Below are positions 37,847-48,899 of a stretch of 64,000 bases of DNA, one piece after another (the stretch's first letter is position 1; the number at the start of each line of letters is the position of its first letter). This DNA is from Flaccisagitta enflata (lineage: Eukaryota > Chaetognatha > Sagittoidea > Aphragmophora). A program made the position numbers and the translations under genes. The notes under the pieces are model-generated. The model did no database searches. It was not told the DNA's origin and was given only the letters and a program-made list of their open reading frames with translations. The stretch is from contig OZ231128.1 of assembly GCA_965153355.1 (NCBI GenBank), positions 1,736,001 through 1,800,000 on the forward strand, in the 5' to 3' direction.

Positions 37847-37984
37847 AAAGACACTCTTGTGGTTGTTCCAAGGAATATCAAGATCGGGTCGTAGCTGCAG
37901 CTATACTTAATTTTCTTTTCCAAGCCTTTTGTCTTATTGTGGAGAGCCTGATATTCCTTGAAACAACCACAAGAGTGTCTTTAT
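37847..37984. repeat. Long inverted repeat (hairpin)
   Basis: AAAGACACTCTTGTGGTTGT (37847 on) continues into CCAAGGAATATCA and is inverted at about 37949-37983 (TGATATTCCTTG ... ACAACCACAAGAGTGTCTTT). Arms of about 34 bp surround a loop of about 65 bp. It may be a small MITE; target duplication not resolved. Confidence 0.75.
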
Positions 37985-38496
37985 TCAAGGAGAAGGTCTA
38001 TAAAAAACAAATGATCAAAGGAAACGATGGGTATGAGAACGTGTGAACAGTAAGTAATATGAATATTGAAACTATACTGTTTTTTTTTTCACTATTCGGC
38101 CTTTTTTTTTAATATAGTCATACATAAAAGCGCAATTGGACATAGCATAGTCATTGGAAGAATGCATTAAAAGCATTAATTAGAATTTTGCTTCATTATG
38201 CAGTCATTCCGTAGTTCAGTTTGTTTTCCGGTTTCCTGTTTTAGGATCTTAAAACTTGTTTTGGTTCTGAAGAATCGATGTGCTTTGCTTCAGACAAGAT
38301 TTTTGTCAGAGAGGGGAAAACTTTCAAAACTCAAACACATTTTTTATTAAATCCTAACACCGAATCGGCCTGTTCATGCGCATGAGGCCAGACAACAACG
38401 ATTTTACAGATGAGAACTTGTAAATCAGAAATTGAACAAAAAAAAATCAAAATCCGTTGAAAGCAACTAATGGAGTGACTAATAGACAAAATCGAA

Positions 38497-38700
38497 ATGG
38501 TGTATTCATTTCTATTTTTCATCACTTTGTCTTTGAATTTCTTCCTTTTTGATTTGGCCAAAAGTGAGATAGATTCGTGTTGGGAGGCTTTGGAAGGGAC
38601 GAGTCTTTGTTCTGAAGGAAATCGCGTTTATCAAATTCAATCTCAACATCATCACGTCACGGGTCCAACACCGTTTCACAACAAAGATGGAGCCTTTCAA
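38497..38700 (+). CDS. Secreted fibrinogen-related (FReD) protein, exon 1 with signal peptide
   Basis: The ATG opens MVYSFLFFITLSLNFFLFDL, a hydrophobic signal peptide probably cleaved near AKS|EIDSC. It then reads SCWEALEGTSLCSEGNRVYQ, the opening of a fibrinogen C-terminal domain (Cys, then GxxxGxYxI-like), and ends NKDGAFQ at the donor CAA|GTACGTCA (38701). The exon is 68 codons, phase 0. Joined to the next exon the junction reads DGAFQ|VNCDM, matching the family's F-x-V-x-C-D-M. FReD proteins are extracellular lectin-like or adhesion/immune factors, calcium-dependent in many cases. The substrate here is unknown. The first intron is about 10.2 kb and full of transposons. Confidence 0.8.
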
Positions 38701-38745
38701 GTACGTCATTTCCGGAATTGAGTCTTTTTGTATCCATTCCATGTA

Positions 38746-39267
38746 CAGTAGATGTCGTCTAGACTTGGAAATACGGAGAATTCATTACAGGAAGACAAAT
38801 GTTCATAAGAAACTGAATTTTTTAAATATAAACTGATAAAAGGATGCTTTTTTGCTCATGGGTGTCGGTTGCCATGGAAACACATTTCGATGTATTCACG
38901 CTAATATTTTGACAAATTTTTTGAGGGAACATTGTTCAAAATAAAATTAGCTACAACATTCCCACAATATATTCTGTAAGAATATTGCTCGATTAGTCGT
39001 TGCTAGGGAGCGTAACTACGTGTGACAGCCCTGTGATGCTTCGTAACAACCACCACACAAGCGATATTCTTACAGAACATATCATGGGAAAGTTGTAGCA
39101 AATTTTGTTTTTAACAATGCTCCCTCAAAAAATTTCTCAAAATATTTATACTTTAGCGTGAATGCATAAAAATGTGTTTTCATGACAACCAAATATCCGT
39201 TTCTTAAGATTATTTGTCTTCTTTTTATGAATTCCCCCGTATTTCCAAGTCTAGACGACATTTACTG
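38746..39267. mobile_element. Foldback MITE with CAGTA...TACTG ends, in FReD intron 1
   Basis: Left terminus CAGTAGATGTCGTCTAGACT and right terminus AGTCTAGACGACATTTACTG are inverted copies. Arms continue inward (ACATTTCG/TTTGTCTTC words, AGGGAACATTGTTC against AACAATGCTCCCT, ATATTCTTACAGAA-type pair). The element is about 520 bp with no ORF. TA precedes the left end, and the right flank is AT. A separate half-copy of the terminus lies at 151-181. Confidence 0.75.
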
Positions 39268-39284
39268 ATTTCTGGTATTTCAAT

Positions 39285-39412
39285 GGAAGGAAGGAAGGAA
39301 GGAAGGAAGGAAAGATGGAAGGAAAGAAGGAAGGAAGGATGGAAGGAATGAATGAAGGAAGGAAGGAAGGAATGAATGAATGAACGAACGAAGGAATGAA
39401 GGCAGGAAGGAT
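39285..39412 (+). repeat. (GGAA)n tetranucleotide microsatellite
   Basis: AAGG/GGAA units with GATGG and AATGAATG variants. Confidence 0.9.
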
Positions 39413-39478
39413 GGTCAAGAGGTGGCCATTGGATTAGCGGACCTATAGTGTCATAGGAAAAAGAAGGACATTAGACCT

Positions 39479-39728
39479 AAGTCGCGTGCGTCGGCACTTT
39501 CAAAAACAGTGAGGCTGAAAGACAGACAAACGAATTTTTTTTCAAAAAGACATTTCAAACAGCTATGTACTACTCCAAGCTTCTTCTCCACTATCCAGAG
39601 ACATGAAAAATGCGATAGAAAGCCTTTAAAACGACTTTGTTACGGAACGACCGACGGACCGACCGACGGACGGACCGACCGACCGACCGACAAAGTGGCT
39701 TATAGAGTCGCGTAGCACGCGATTAAAA
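39479..39728 (-). mobile_element. Hairpin-ended short interspersed element, diverged copy
   Basis: AAGTCGCGTGCGTCGGCAC at the left; a GACCGACGGACCGACC tract, then hairpin AGTCGCGT-agc-ACGCGAT at about 39706-39724. Confidence 0.55.
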
Positions 39729-41170
39729 ATAAAGCAACAAAGCTTCTTTCACATCTGCCATGGCAGGCGTGAAACTACGGTTATCAGATGATTACATTTG
39801 TTTGTTATGGTTACGGCCAGGCGTGATTGTAGAGCGAGCGTGCGAGCCCGATGCTCCTTATTTGCTGTCGGACTCCCTTGTTTTGCTGGATGTAAGCCCG
39901 GGAGGCTCTCTGAAATAGGGCTGGATGTAGTGCACTGAAGCATTGCTGATTCAATAATGTTAAAGCTTCAATCATTTTCACGAGCTGAATCGTGTGATCA
40001 TTCAATTTACGTTAAATGACAGGAAAAAAATGTTGATAGATCGGTGCTTAATCTATGAAAGCAGAGTTAGCAGACAAAGGAGAATTTGCAGCCGCGGACT
40101 GGCTGTTCTGTCTGTCAGTTGGTCTGTAATGATCAAGTTAAAACTTAAGAGAGTGTAAGTACGTGTATTTCTGCCCCATATTCAGGCCTGATTTTAGTGA
40201 TTTTTTTCACTGAGCCAGTCGGGCTCGCTCCTCAAAATTTGACAGAGCCCGAGAGGATGATTTTTCATGTATTTCACTCAGTCAGCATGAGCACTTTGAA
40301 TCCATCCCATCAATGACAGAGAGCCAGCCGGGCTCAGAGCTTGCAAAACATGAGAGCCCGAGAGCAAAATAGAGAGCATCGGGCTCGCGGGCTCGCTCTA
40401 AAATCAGGCCTGCCCATATTGCAACCACTTTTTACATGCCCTGTATGTGTTACAAACTGCAATTCATTCCAAGTTGCATCTTGCCTGCGCGCCGTTTTGA
40501 TAGAGATGAATATATTAACAAACTGACATGGCCTAGCTGTGTCCACTTGAGATTTGACGATCTGACTCCTCAGATCATTTCAAACATGGATTTTACACAA
40601 TGCAGATATTTATAGTTATGCGCTCGCCGTGTAGAGGTTTGGATTTTTTTAGATAATGCTTAACCAACAAAAAATCAATCAGCTGAAGTCAGAAAGGAGT
40701 TGGTTCATTGTGGAAAAAAGGCTGAAAAGTAACTAAAAAACTTATTCTAATGGACCTCATAGATCTTGATGATGACTTCTGAGTCTTAAGAAGTGATTAA
40801 TAGGAATTGTTTGGACTTACCACTCAAGCGAGATAATTTCCTTCGTGACTTCAATATGCAAATCAGGATTTAACGTATCATGAATGACATCCTTTTGCTT
40901 TACCGGGCTTGCTGTTTTTAGATGCGTCCTCGCATCTTTATAAGAGGGTCTGTCCGTCCGTCCGTCCTTTCGTCGGTCCGTCCGTCCGTCCGTCCGTCGC
41001 CGTCGGTCCGTTACGCCTCTTTAAAAATCGCGTTTCTCAGCAGTTTTTGATCGAGATCGTATACTGAATTAAACGATCGATACGCGTGTTTTGAGAGACT
41101 TCTTTGACTCTTATGTCAGATATTCCTGCAGCTTGTCTATCTGTTATAATCCAGGACCTTAAAGAAACAG
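39729..41170. other. FReD intron 1 sequence with a hairpin-family piece
   Basis: No gene. Near 40185-40420 GAGCCCG/CGGGCTC words recur in both orientations (for example GCCAGTCGGGCTCGCTC, GGGCTCGCGGGCTCGCTC). At 40920-40937 AGATGCG-tcct-CGCATCT is a perfect stem, followed by TCCGTCCGTCCG tracts to about 41015. Confidence 0.45.
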
Positions 41171-43543
41171 ATCGGCGTTTTTGGAGGAAGTTACCAAAAT
41201 TTGCATACAGGTACAGTTTTTGATGCTGAACAACATGGAAAGAGCCACTCTGCCAAAAAATGGCATGGCTTTTTAAAAAAATGCGTTTTTCTGAAAAAAA
41301 TTTGGGAAAAATTGTGCTGACGCCACACCATTTGAGCCAATGCCATAAAAATTTCAGGGAAAGAAACTACATGTTTTGTTTACTTGCATACCAAATTTTA
41401 GCAAAATCCGTCAAGTAGAAGCGGAGATATTGCGTTTCAAAGTCTAGGCCTATTTTTCAAAAAAGGGCTATGTTTCGTTTTTTAGCCAAAAAATAGAATT
41501 TTTTGAGCCAGATGCCTAAAATCTTCCATATTGATGCCAAATGTCCATATGCACCTGGAAAAAATAACGGCATTAAAGTTTGTACCCTATTTTTGCCAAA
41601 ACAGCTAAAAAAACCAAAAAAAATGTTGCAAATTATATTTCTTTTCTAAAATCTTTGGTATTTTTCAAAAAATACTAAAAACGCTGATGCCAATGGTGGG
41701 AATCATACTTCTGTATGAATATAAACATAACCCCAAGGTTTCAGGACACTGGCGAGTCTGAAAGAACAAAAAAATATTTTCAAATATTTAAAAAATGCCA
41801 AAATATTTTTGAACTCTTGGATACCTGTGGCTTTTTGGCACCGCTGAGCCCAAACAACTTGAGCTAATAAAACCAAATTTGGCATGGAAGTTCTAAACAT
41901 CCCTGCGCAACTTCATGCCAAATTTTAGCACTCTAGGTCAATTTTTAGTGTGGTTTATAAAAAATATAATTGAGAAAATGGGCTAAAAAACTCAAAAAAC
42001 TGGTTTTTTGGCCATATTTGCTTGCCAACCATCAATTTTTTTTTGCATGGATGATCAATGAGTCTAGGATGCACCATCATGCAAAAATAGAAGTGCCTGT
42101 GATCGCAGGTTTTTGAAAAAATCACTTTTGAATTTTTCCAAAATTTTGAATTTTTGTGATTTTGGTACCTAGCCTCATTTTTTGGTCAAGATTTTGATAG
42201 AAAAATACCAAATTTGATACACATGATCCAGGACACCTACACTTGCTTCAACTAAAATTTCATACATGTGGTTGGAGTAAAAGATTGGAAAAATTAACCT
42301 CGAGTCCTTAAAAAAATTAGATTTTTTTTTATTTCTAGTAAAAAACAGCTATAACTTGACAATAAATGATACTATTCACACCAAATTTGGTCAGTGGAAG
42401 TCATTTCCAACATATGATGAGGAAATAAAAAAAATTGGCAGATTTTTCAAAAAAATTTGAAAAATTTGGTCTAAAATAACCTTTTTTGGCCAAAATTGCC
42501 TTAAAAATGGGATTTTTTTATCTATTTCTAGGCCAAAAGCCCTCTTTATCACCTCATTTTTCTCACTCAGGCTCTACACACACACTTGAACAAGCATAAA
42601 AAAATTTTTGGGTTCCTATCATGTGAAAAAATGGCCTAGAACACCATTTTTCAAGGAAAAATCACTAAAAAATCACATTTTTAGTTTTTTTTCTCCAAAA
42701 TTGTCAAAAATTTATGCCTATTACTTGAATAGCAAGGAAAGCAAAGTGTCTCTTTATCTACTAAAACAATTTCTGGATACACGGCAATCCAGTCACTGAC
42801 GGTTGGGCAGGAGCAGAAAGGCAAAAACCACTAAGAATCAAAATATTTGACGGACATACCTACTAGGGTGACTGAAAATATGGTCATATTTGAATCTGGT
42901 CTCCCTCGCGGGAGAAATGATACCATTTCCATCACAGATGATGACCCTAAAATCTGGTGGCAATCAAATGAAGTTTACTCATGGCCGCAACCCACCTCAT
43001 TTCCCATAGAAAATGTACAGGAAGGATTTTGGCGTCTGCAGCTTCCTATCTTTTATAATGGGAATTGGGTGGGGTTGCGGCCATGAGTAAACTTTGTCTG
43101 ATCATCTCCAGATTTTAGAGTTACCATCTATGATGGAATTGGTCACATTTCTCCCACAAGGAGGACGAGATTCGGATTTGACCATATTTTAAGTCACCCT
43201 AATACCTACTGACCTACTGACCGACACTGCAAAATGTAGAGTCGCGAGTCCACGACTAAAAAAAGACCTAGTAATATTTAGAAATAGCTAAAAAATAGTC
43301 ATTTTTTAGCCAACATTGATTCTCAGAATCACTATGTCTTTAGCAACCATCAAACTGACATAGTAAGTTGAAGTATGTGAATCAAAATGATTTCAGCTTG
43401 TTGGCCGGCCAAACCAACTGGCATACCACCCAACCAACCTGCAGCCTAGGAATTCAAAATATGCATAACTACAGTTTCACCTACCCAATTTCGGTAAGCG
43501 GCCCCAAAGGGGTCGATGACCTATGCTTTCACACATATGGGGG
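41171..43543 (+). repeat. Left arm of a 5.3-kb inverted repeat
   Basis: The reverse complement matches 44591-46470 along its length. Outer edge ATCGGCGTTTTTGGAGGAAG (41171) pairs with CTTCCTCCAAAAACGCCGAT (ending 46470). Inner edge GGTCGATGACCTATG...CACACATATGGGGG (to 43543) pairs with CCCCCATATGTGTG (from 44591). The left arm is longer because it holds the hAT-like insertion at 42864-43201 and because the right arm lacks about 150 bases corresponding to about 42625-42765. No coding frame is conserved in the arms. They include a hairpin-family segment (hairpin AGTCGCGAGTCCACGACT near 43240). Confidence 0.9.
42864..43201. mobile_element. hAT-like non-autonomous element, palindromic, with 8-bp target duplication
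   Basis: Terminal inverted repeats TAGGGTGACTGAAAATATGG and CCATATTTTAAGTCACCCTA are flanked on both sides by ATACCTAC (42856-42863 and 43202-43209). The 8-bp duplication and the TAGGG-type end fit the hAT superfamily. Inside, a second nested inverted repeat (TTTACTCATGGCCGCAACCC against GGGTTGCGGCCATGAGTAAA) makes nearly the whole 338 bp self-complementary. The matching place in the right arm of the big inverted repeat (about 44925) has a single uninterrupted ATACCTAC equivalent (GTAGGTAT), which proves this is an insertion. Confidence 0.9.
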
Positions 43544-43930
43544 ATTTTCTCCTCCTCCTTCTCCTTCTTCTTTTACGTCCCCCCTCAAATCCCAGTCTCG
43601 AGGCCCAAATCTCAGTCTTGAGGCCCAAATCCCAGTCTTGAGGCCCAAATCCCAGCCTCAAGGCCCAAATCCTAGCCTCAAGGCCTCAATTTTAGCCTGG
43701 AGGCCCAGATTTCAGTCTTGAAGCCCTAATCTCAGCCTCAAGGTCAAAATCTGAGCCAAAAGGCCCAAATCCTAACCTTGAGGCCCAAATTTCAGCCTCC
43801 AGGCTAGGATCTAGGCCTTGAGGCTAGGATTTGGGCTATGAGGCTGGAATTTGGGCCTCAAGACTGGGTTTTGGGCCTAGAGACTGGCTTTTGGGCCTCA
43901 AGACTGGGATTTGAGGGGGGGGGGGGAGGA

Positions 43931-44589
43931 AAGTCATCCAAGGATCGCACATGGTCAGCGGTACCCGATGCCCTGCTTGGAGTGATTGGCTGAAGAAGTG
44001 GAGTGAGAGCAGGGCAGCGGCCCCAAAGGGTGAATTTCCATACAGTTGAACTCCGCTCTAACGGACCCGCCACTAACGGAATTCCACCTATAACAGATGC
44101 AGATTCATTGTCCTTTCGAGTTAATTTCTTTTATTTCCTTTGTGGGCAATAACAGGAGACCGCCTATAACAGAAAAAAAATGTTGGTCCACTGAGATTTG
44201 TTAGAGCGGGGTTCAACTGTGCGTCCTGAGAGGGCATATTTGAGGCTTTAGTAGCAATTTTCCATGATATTCAATGGGAATTTTGCATTTTTTTCAATTT
44301 CTTGTCAATTTGCTATGTTATTCAATGGGAATTTTATATTTTTTTTAATTTTCATTTATTTTTTATGTTATTCAATGAGATACATGCATTTTTTTGCTTT
44401 TTTGTAAATTTTCCATGTTATTCAATGGGAAGTTTGCATTTTAACAATTTCCCATGTTATCCGATGGGAATTTGAGGGTTAGAAAGCTTTGGGGGGGGAC
44501 GAACAGAAGGAAGGACGGAAGGATGGACGTATGGAAATTCACCCCTGTGTCCTACAGGACATTGGCCCTTTGGGGCCGCTGCCCAAAAA
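43931..44589 (-). mobile_element. Foldback element, reverse copy, interrupted by a MITE
   Basis: The asymmetric tail comes first (AAGTCATCCAAGGATCGCAC from 43931), then terminal repeat GGGCAGCGGCCCCAAAGGG at 44012 with a short internal deletion, and the second repeat at about 44528-44584. AT-rich TTCAATGGGAATTTTGCATT units fill the interior. It is the same family as 34479-35046, with a Tigger-like MITE inserted at 44043-44219. Confidence 0.8.
44043..44219. mobile_element. pogo/Tigger-like MITE, 177 bp
   Basis: Ends CAGTTGAACTCCGCTCTAAC and TTAGAGCGGGGTTCAACTG are inverted repeats. The interior is GCCACTAACGGAATTCCACC ... ATAACAGGAGACCGCCTATA. It is inserted at TA in the sequence CCATA|CGTCC known from the uninterrupted foldback copy. 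The right-hand duplication now reads TG (one change). The CAG-type ends and TA target fit pogo/Tigger elements. Confidence 0.8.
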
Positions 44590-44590
44590 G

Positions 44591-46470
44591 CCCCCATATG
44601 TGTGAAATCATAGGTCATCGACCCCTTTGGGGCCGCTTACCCAAATTGGGTAGGTGAAAGTGTAGGTTATGTATATTTTGAATTCCTAGGCTGCAGGTTG
44701 GTTGGGTGGTATGCCAGTTGGTCGGGCCGGCCAACAAGTTAAAATCATTTTGATTCACATACTTCAACTTGCTATGTCAGTTTGATGATTGCTAAAGACA
44801 TAGTTATTCTAAGAATCAATGTTGGCTAGAAAATGACTATTTTTTAGCTATTTCTAAACATTATTAGGTCTTTTTTTAGTCGTGGACTCGCAACTCTACA
44901 CCTTGCAGTGTCAGTCAGTAGGTATGTCCGTCAAATATTTTAATTCTGAGCGGTTTTTGCCTTTCTGCTCCTACCCAACCGTCAGTGACTGGATTGTTGT
45001 GTATCCAGAAATTGTTTTTTCACATGATAGGAACCCAAAAATTTTTTTATGCTTGTTCAAGTGTGTGTGTAGAGCCGGAGTGAGAAAAATGAGGTGATAG
45101 AGAGGGCTTTTGGCCTGGTAATAGACAAAAAAATCCCATTTTTAAGGCAATTTTGGCTAAAAAAGGCTATTTTAGACCAAATTTTTCAAAATTTTTGAAA
45201 AATCTGCTAATCTTTTTTTATTTCCTTGTCATATGTTGAAATTGACTTCCACTGACCAAATTTGGTGAGAATAGTATCATTTATTGTCAAGTTATAGCTG
45301 TTTTTTACTAAAAATTTTTAAAAATCGAATTTTTTTAGGGACTCGAGGTTAATTTTTCCAATCTTTTACTTCAACCACGTGTATGAAATTTTTGTTGAAG
45401 CAAGTGTAGGTCTCCTGGATCATGTGTACCAAATTTGGTATTTTTCCATCAAAATCTTGACCAAAAAATGAGGCTAGGTACCAAAATCACAAAAATTCAA
45501 AATTTTAGAAAAATTCAAAAGTGATTTTTTCAAAAACCTGCGATCACAGGCACTTCTATTTTTGCATGATGGTGCATCCTAGACTCATTGATCATCCATG
45601 CAAAAAAAAAATTATTGGTTATATCACTTAGCAAGCAAATATAGCCAAAAAAACAGTTTTTTGTGTTTTTTAACCCATTTTTTCAATTATATTTTTTAAA
45701 AACCACACTAAAAATTGACCTAGAGTGCTAAAATTTGGCATGAAGTTGCGCATGAATGTTTAAAACTTCCATGCCAAATTTGGTTTTATTAGCTTAAGTC
45801 GTTCGGGCTCAGCGGTGCCAAAAAGCCACAGGTATCCAAGAGTTCAAAAATATTTTGGCATTTTTTAAATATTTGAAAATATTTTTCTGTTCTTTCAGAC
45901 TCGCCAGTGTCCTGAAACCTCGGGGTTATGTTTATATCCATACAGAGGTATGATTCCCACCATTGGCATCAGCGTTTTTAGTATTTTTTGAAAAATACCA
46001 AAAATTTTAGAAAAGAAATAAAATTTGCAACATTTGTTTGGTTTTTTTTAGCCGTTTTGGCAAAAATAGGACACAAACTTTAATGCCGTTATTTTTTCCA
46101 GGTGCATATGGACATTTGGCATCAATATGGAATATTTTAGGCATCTGGCTCAAAAAATTCTATTTTTTGGCCAAAAAATGAAACATAGCCCTTTTTTGAA
46201 AAATAGGCCTAGACTTTGAAACGCAATATCTCCGCTTCTACTTGACGGATTTTGCTAAAATTTGGTATGCAAGTAAACAAAACATGTAGTTTTTATGGCA
46301 TTGGCTCAAACGGTGTGGGGTCAGCGCAATTTTTCCCAAATTTTTTTCAGAAAAACGCATTTTTTTAAAAGGCCATGCCATTTTTTGGCCGAGTGGCTCT
46401 TTTCATGTTGTTCAGCATCAAAAACTGTACCTGTATGCAAATTTTGGTAACTTCCTCCAAAAACGCCGAT
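44591..46470 (-). repeat. Right arm of the 5.3-kb inverted repeat
   Basis: Reverse complement of 43543-41171. A mid-arm check: GTTATGTTTATATCCATACA here against TGTATGAATATAAACATAAC on the left, and GCCACAGGTATCCAAGAG against CTCTTGGATACCTGTGGC-type sequence on the left. The arm carries single-base differences and a deletion of about 150 bases. Confidence 0.9.
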
Positions 46471-46787
46471 ATGATCTTGATTCCTCCCGTAAGGAACTGG
46501 ACTATTAAGTCTGTTCATCAATCTGTCTAACACAATCAGCGCGAATTTCGCTCCACGTAAGGACACAGTCACAGTCAGAACGCGTCGTTGCCCGGTCGTG
46601 CTTGTTTCAATGGGCTCATTAAAATCGTGCGGAGCGAACCCGAAAGGCTCAGTCAAAAAATGGGTAAACTCAGGCCTGGGTATGGCCATAAGAGTTATGT
46701 CAAAAGTTGTTCATTGAGTCAAGAACCCTTAACACTTTTTTTTTCAAAAGAACATGTTGATTTTTTCTGAGGCTCGGTGTTCCTATT

Positions 46788-47082
46788 TTTGGGCAGCGGT
46801 CCCGAAGGGTTCAATGACCTATGCTTTCACATATGGGGGATTTTCTCCTTCTCCTCCTCCTCCTTCTTCTCCTACGTCCCCCCCTCAAATCCCAGTCTCG
46901 AAGCCTAAATTCCAGTCTCGAGGCCCAATTCCCAGTCTCAAGGCCCAAATGCCAGCCTCAAGGCCCAAATCCTAGCCTGGAGGCCCAAATCCTAGCCTGG
47001 AGGCCCAAATCCCAGCCTCAAGGACCAAATCTCAGCCTTGAGGTCCAAAGCCCAGCCAAGAGGCCCAGATCCCAGACTGTTT
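46788..47082 (+). mobile_element. Partial foldback-family element
   Basis: TTTTTGGGCAGCGGTCCCGAAGGG, TCAATGACCTATGCTTTCAC and ATATGGGGGATTTTCTCC match the inner edge of the big inverted repeat's left arm. CCCAGTCTCGAGGCCCAA minisatellite units follow to about 47080. Right terminus not found. Confidence 0.6.
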
Positions 47083-47200
47083 TTAGTTGGGGACACACAA
47101 CTCTATAAGAAGCTTTGTCCATCCGTTGGTCCTTCCGTTGGTCCGTCTATTGGTCCATCCATTTGGTTGTCTGTTGGTCCATCACGCTGAAGTCAAAAAC
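47083..47200 (+). repeat. Hairpin AGTTGGGGACACACAACT with CCGTTGGTCC tract
   Basis: Another member of the hairpin-ended family with its own stem (AGTTG/CAACT). Confidence 0.5.
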
Positions 47201-47639
47201 GCGAAAAACGCGCATTTGCGATGTTGCAGTTGGTATTGTGTATGTGTCAGCGTCTTGGAGGGGGGTTGGGGGTGGGTTAAGGCTGGGGCTTGCACGCCCC
47301 TGCCCACCTGTCTGCAAGGATCTTGCGACCCTGCGTCACTTGTTATCTGGTTGCCTAACTCGGATTGCCAATTGAAAGGCCATGAGAATCAAAATATTCA
47401 TCACAAACAGATCAAGTTTAATTGTAAGATCAATAAAAGATAACCTTTACAATTACATTGTCTCACTCATTTTGTTTTGTTTACTTCAATTTCCCCATTA
47501 GCCAAGAGCAAACAAAGTATGAACATCTTTATATTCTTCCTGTTTTGAGGCTGATGATGTTCTTATGATTGTTCTTATTAATTCTTTTCTACATCTGAGC
47601 CTCAATGTTTTTTGAAACAAGGTACTTAGTCAGAGAAAA
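47201..47639. other. FReD intron 1 sequence, no feature supported
   Basis: CCCCTGCCCACCTGTCTGCAAGG near 47300 resembles 58070, a dispersed repeat. No coding exon seen. Confidence 0.35.
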
Positions 47640-48105
47640 GGGTGTTTGTGTTGAAGAAAAGAGTGTATGTGTTAAAGAAAAGAGTGTATGTGTTAAAGAA
47701 AAGAGTGTATGTGTTAAAGAAAAGAGAGTGTATGTGTTAAAGAAAAGAGAGTGTATGTGTTAATAAAAAGAGTGTATGTGTTAAAGAAAAGAGAGTGTAT
47801 GTGTTAATGAAAAGAGTGTATGTGTTAAAGAAAAGAGTGTATGTGTCAAAGAAAAGAGTGTAAGTGTCAAAGAAAAGAGTGTATGTGTTAAAGAAAAGAG
47901 TGTATGTGTTAAAAAAAGAGTGTATGTGATGAAGAGAAGAGTGTATGTGTTAAACTTAAAGAAAAGAGTGTATGTGTTAATGAAAAGAGTGTATGAGTTA
48001 AAGAAAAGAGTGTATGAGTTAAAGAAAAGAGTGTATGTATTAATGAAAAGAGTGTATGAGTTAAAGAAAAGAGTGTTTGCGTCAAAGAAAAGAGTGTATA
48101 CATTT
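47640..48105 (+). repeat. 21-bp GAGTGTATGTGTTAAAGAAAA minisatellite, first array
   Basis: About twenty units with small variants (TCAAAG, TTAATG). Because 21 is divisible by three, both strands stay open and code heptapeptide repeats (VYVLKKR on plus, TYTLFFN on minus). That is an effect of unit length, not evidence for translation. Confidence 0.9.
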
Positions 48106-48544
48106 TTTTTATTTTATAAGAGACTTTTATTAAGAGACATGAGCCTGAGATTTGCCAAAATCTTAAGAACAAAATAAGAGAATGCCCAGGCTGAGATTCA
48201 GTTTTGAAAATTTTTAAGGGAAATCGCTTTAAGAATCGTAATGAAACAAATGATACTGATAATTATTCGGCATAGTGAAATTGGTAGTTTTTTTGAAAAA
48301 TACTACTTCTTTTGTGATTTTGTCTGTAAAGTTAGGCAAGATATTTAATGTTCTATAATAATGAACAAGTTTTTTACTAAAGATACATAGATTATCATTA
48401 AATATTGTATCTATACACTTTTTTGCTTTTTTTACACATTAAAAAAATTAAGAACAATTTACGAGACATTGAGCCTCAAAACGGCAAAAAATTTAAGAGA
48501 ACCAAGGCTGAGTTCAAAAAAGGTTGTCGCTTATAAAATAAAAA

Positions 48545-48880
48545 AAGTGTATGTCAAGGAAAAGAGTGTATGTGTAAAAGAAAAGAGTGTATGTGTAAAA
48601 GAAAAGAGTGTATGTGTTAAAGAAAAGAGTGTATGTTTTAAAGAAAAGAGTGTATGTTTTAAAGAAAAGAGTGTATGTGTTTAAGAAAAGAGTGTATGTG
48701 TTTAAGAAAAGAGTGTATGTGTCAAAGAAAAGAGTGTATGTGTTAAAGAAAAGAGTGTATGTGTTAAAGAAAAGAGTGTATGTGTCAAAGCTGAGTGTGT
48801 GTGTCAAAGAAAAGAGTGTATGTGTCAAAGAAAAGAGCGTACGTGTCAAAGAAAAGAGCGTATGTGTAAAAGAAAAGAGT
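48545..48880 (+). repeat. 21-bp minisatellite, second array, abutting FReD exon 2
   Basis: About sixteen units of the same 21-bp repeat; the last ends about 20 bases before the acceptor at 48898-48899. Confidence 0.9.
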
Positions 48881-48899
48881 GTTATTGGTCCTCGATCAG

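Larger units (their letters stand above)
43544..44590. other. Spacer between the arms of the large inverted repeat
   Basis: It contains a CTCCTCCTTCTCC pyrimidine run, AAATCCCAGTCTCGAGGCCC minisatellite units of about 22 bp to about 43910, a G homopolymer, and then a reverse-oriented foldback element at 43931-44589. Confidence 0.8.
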
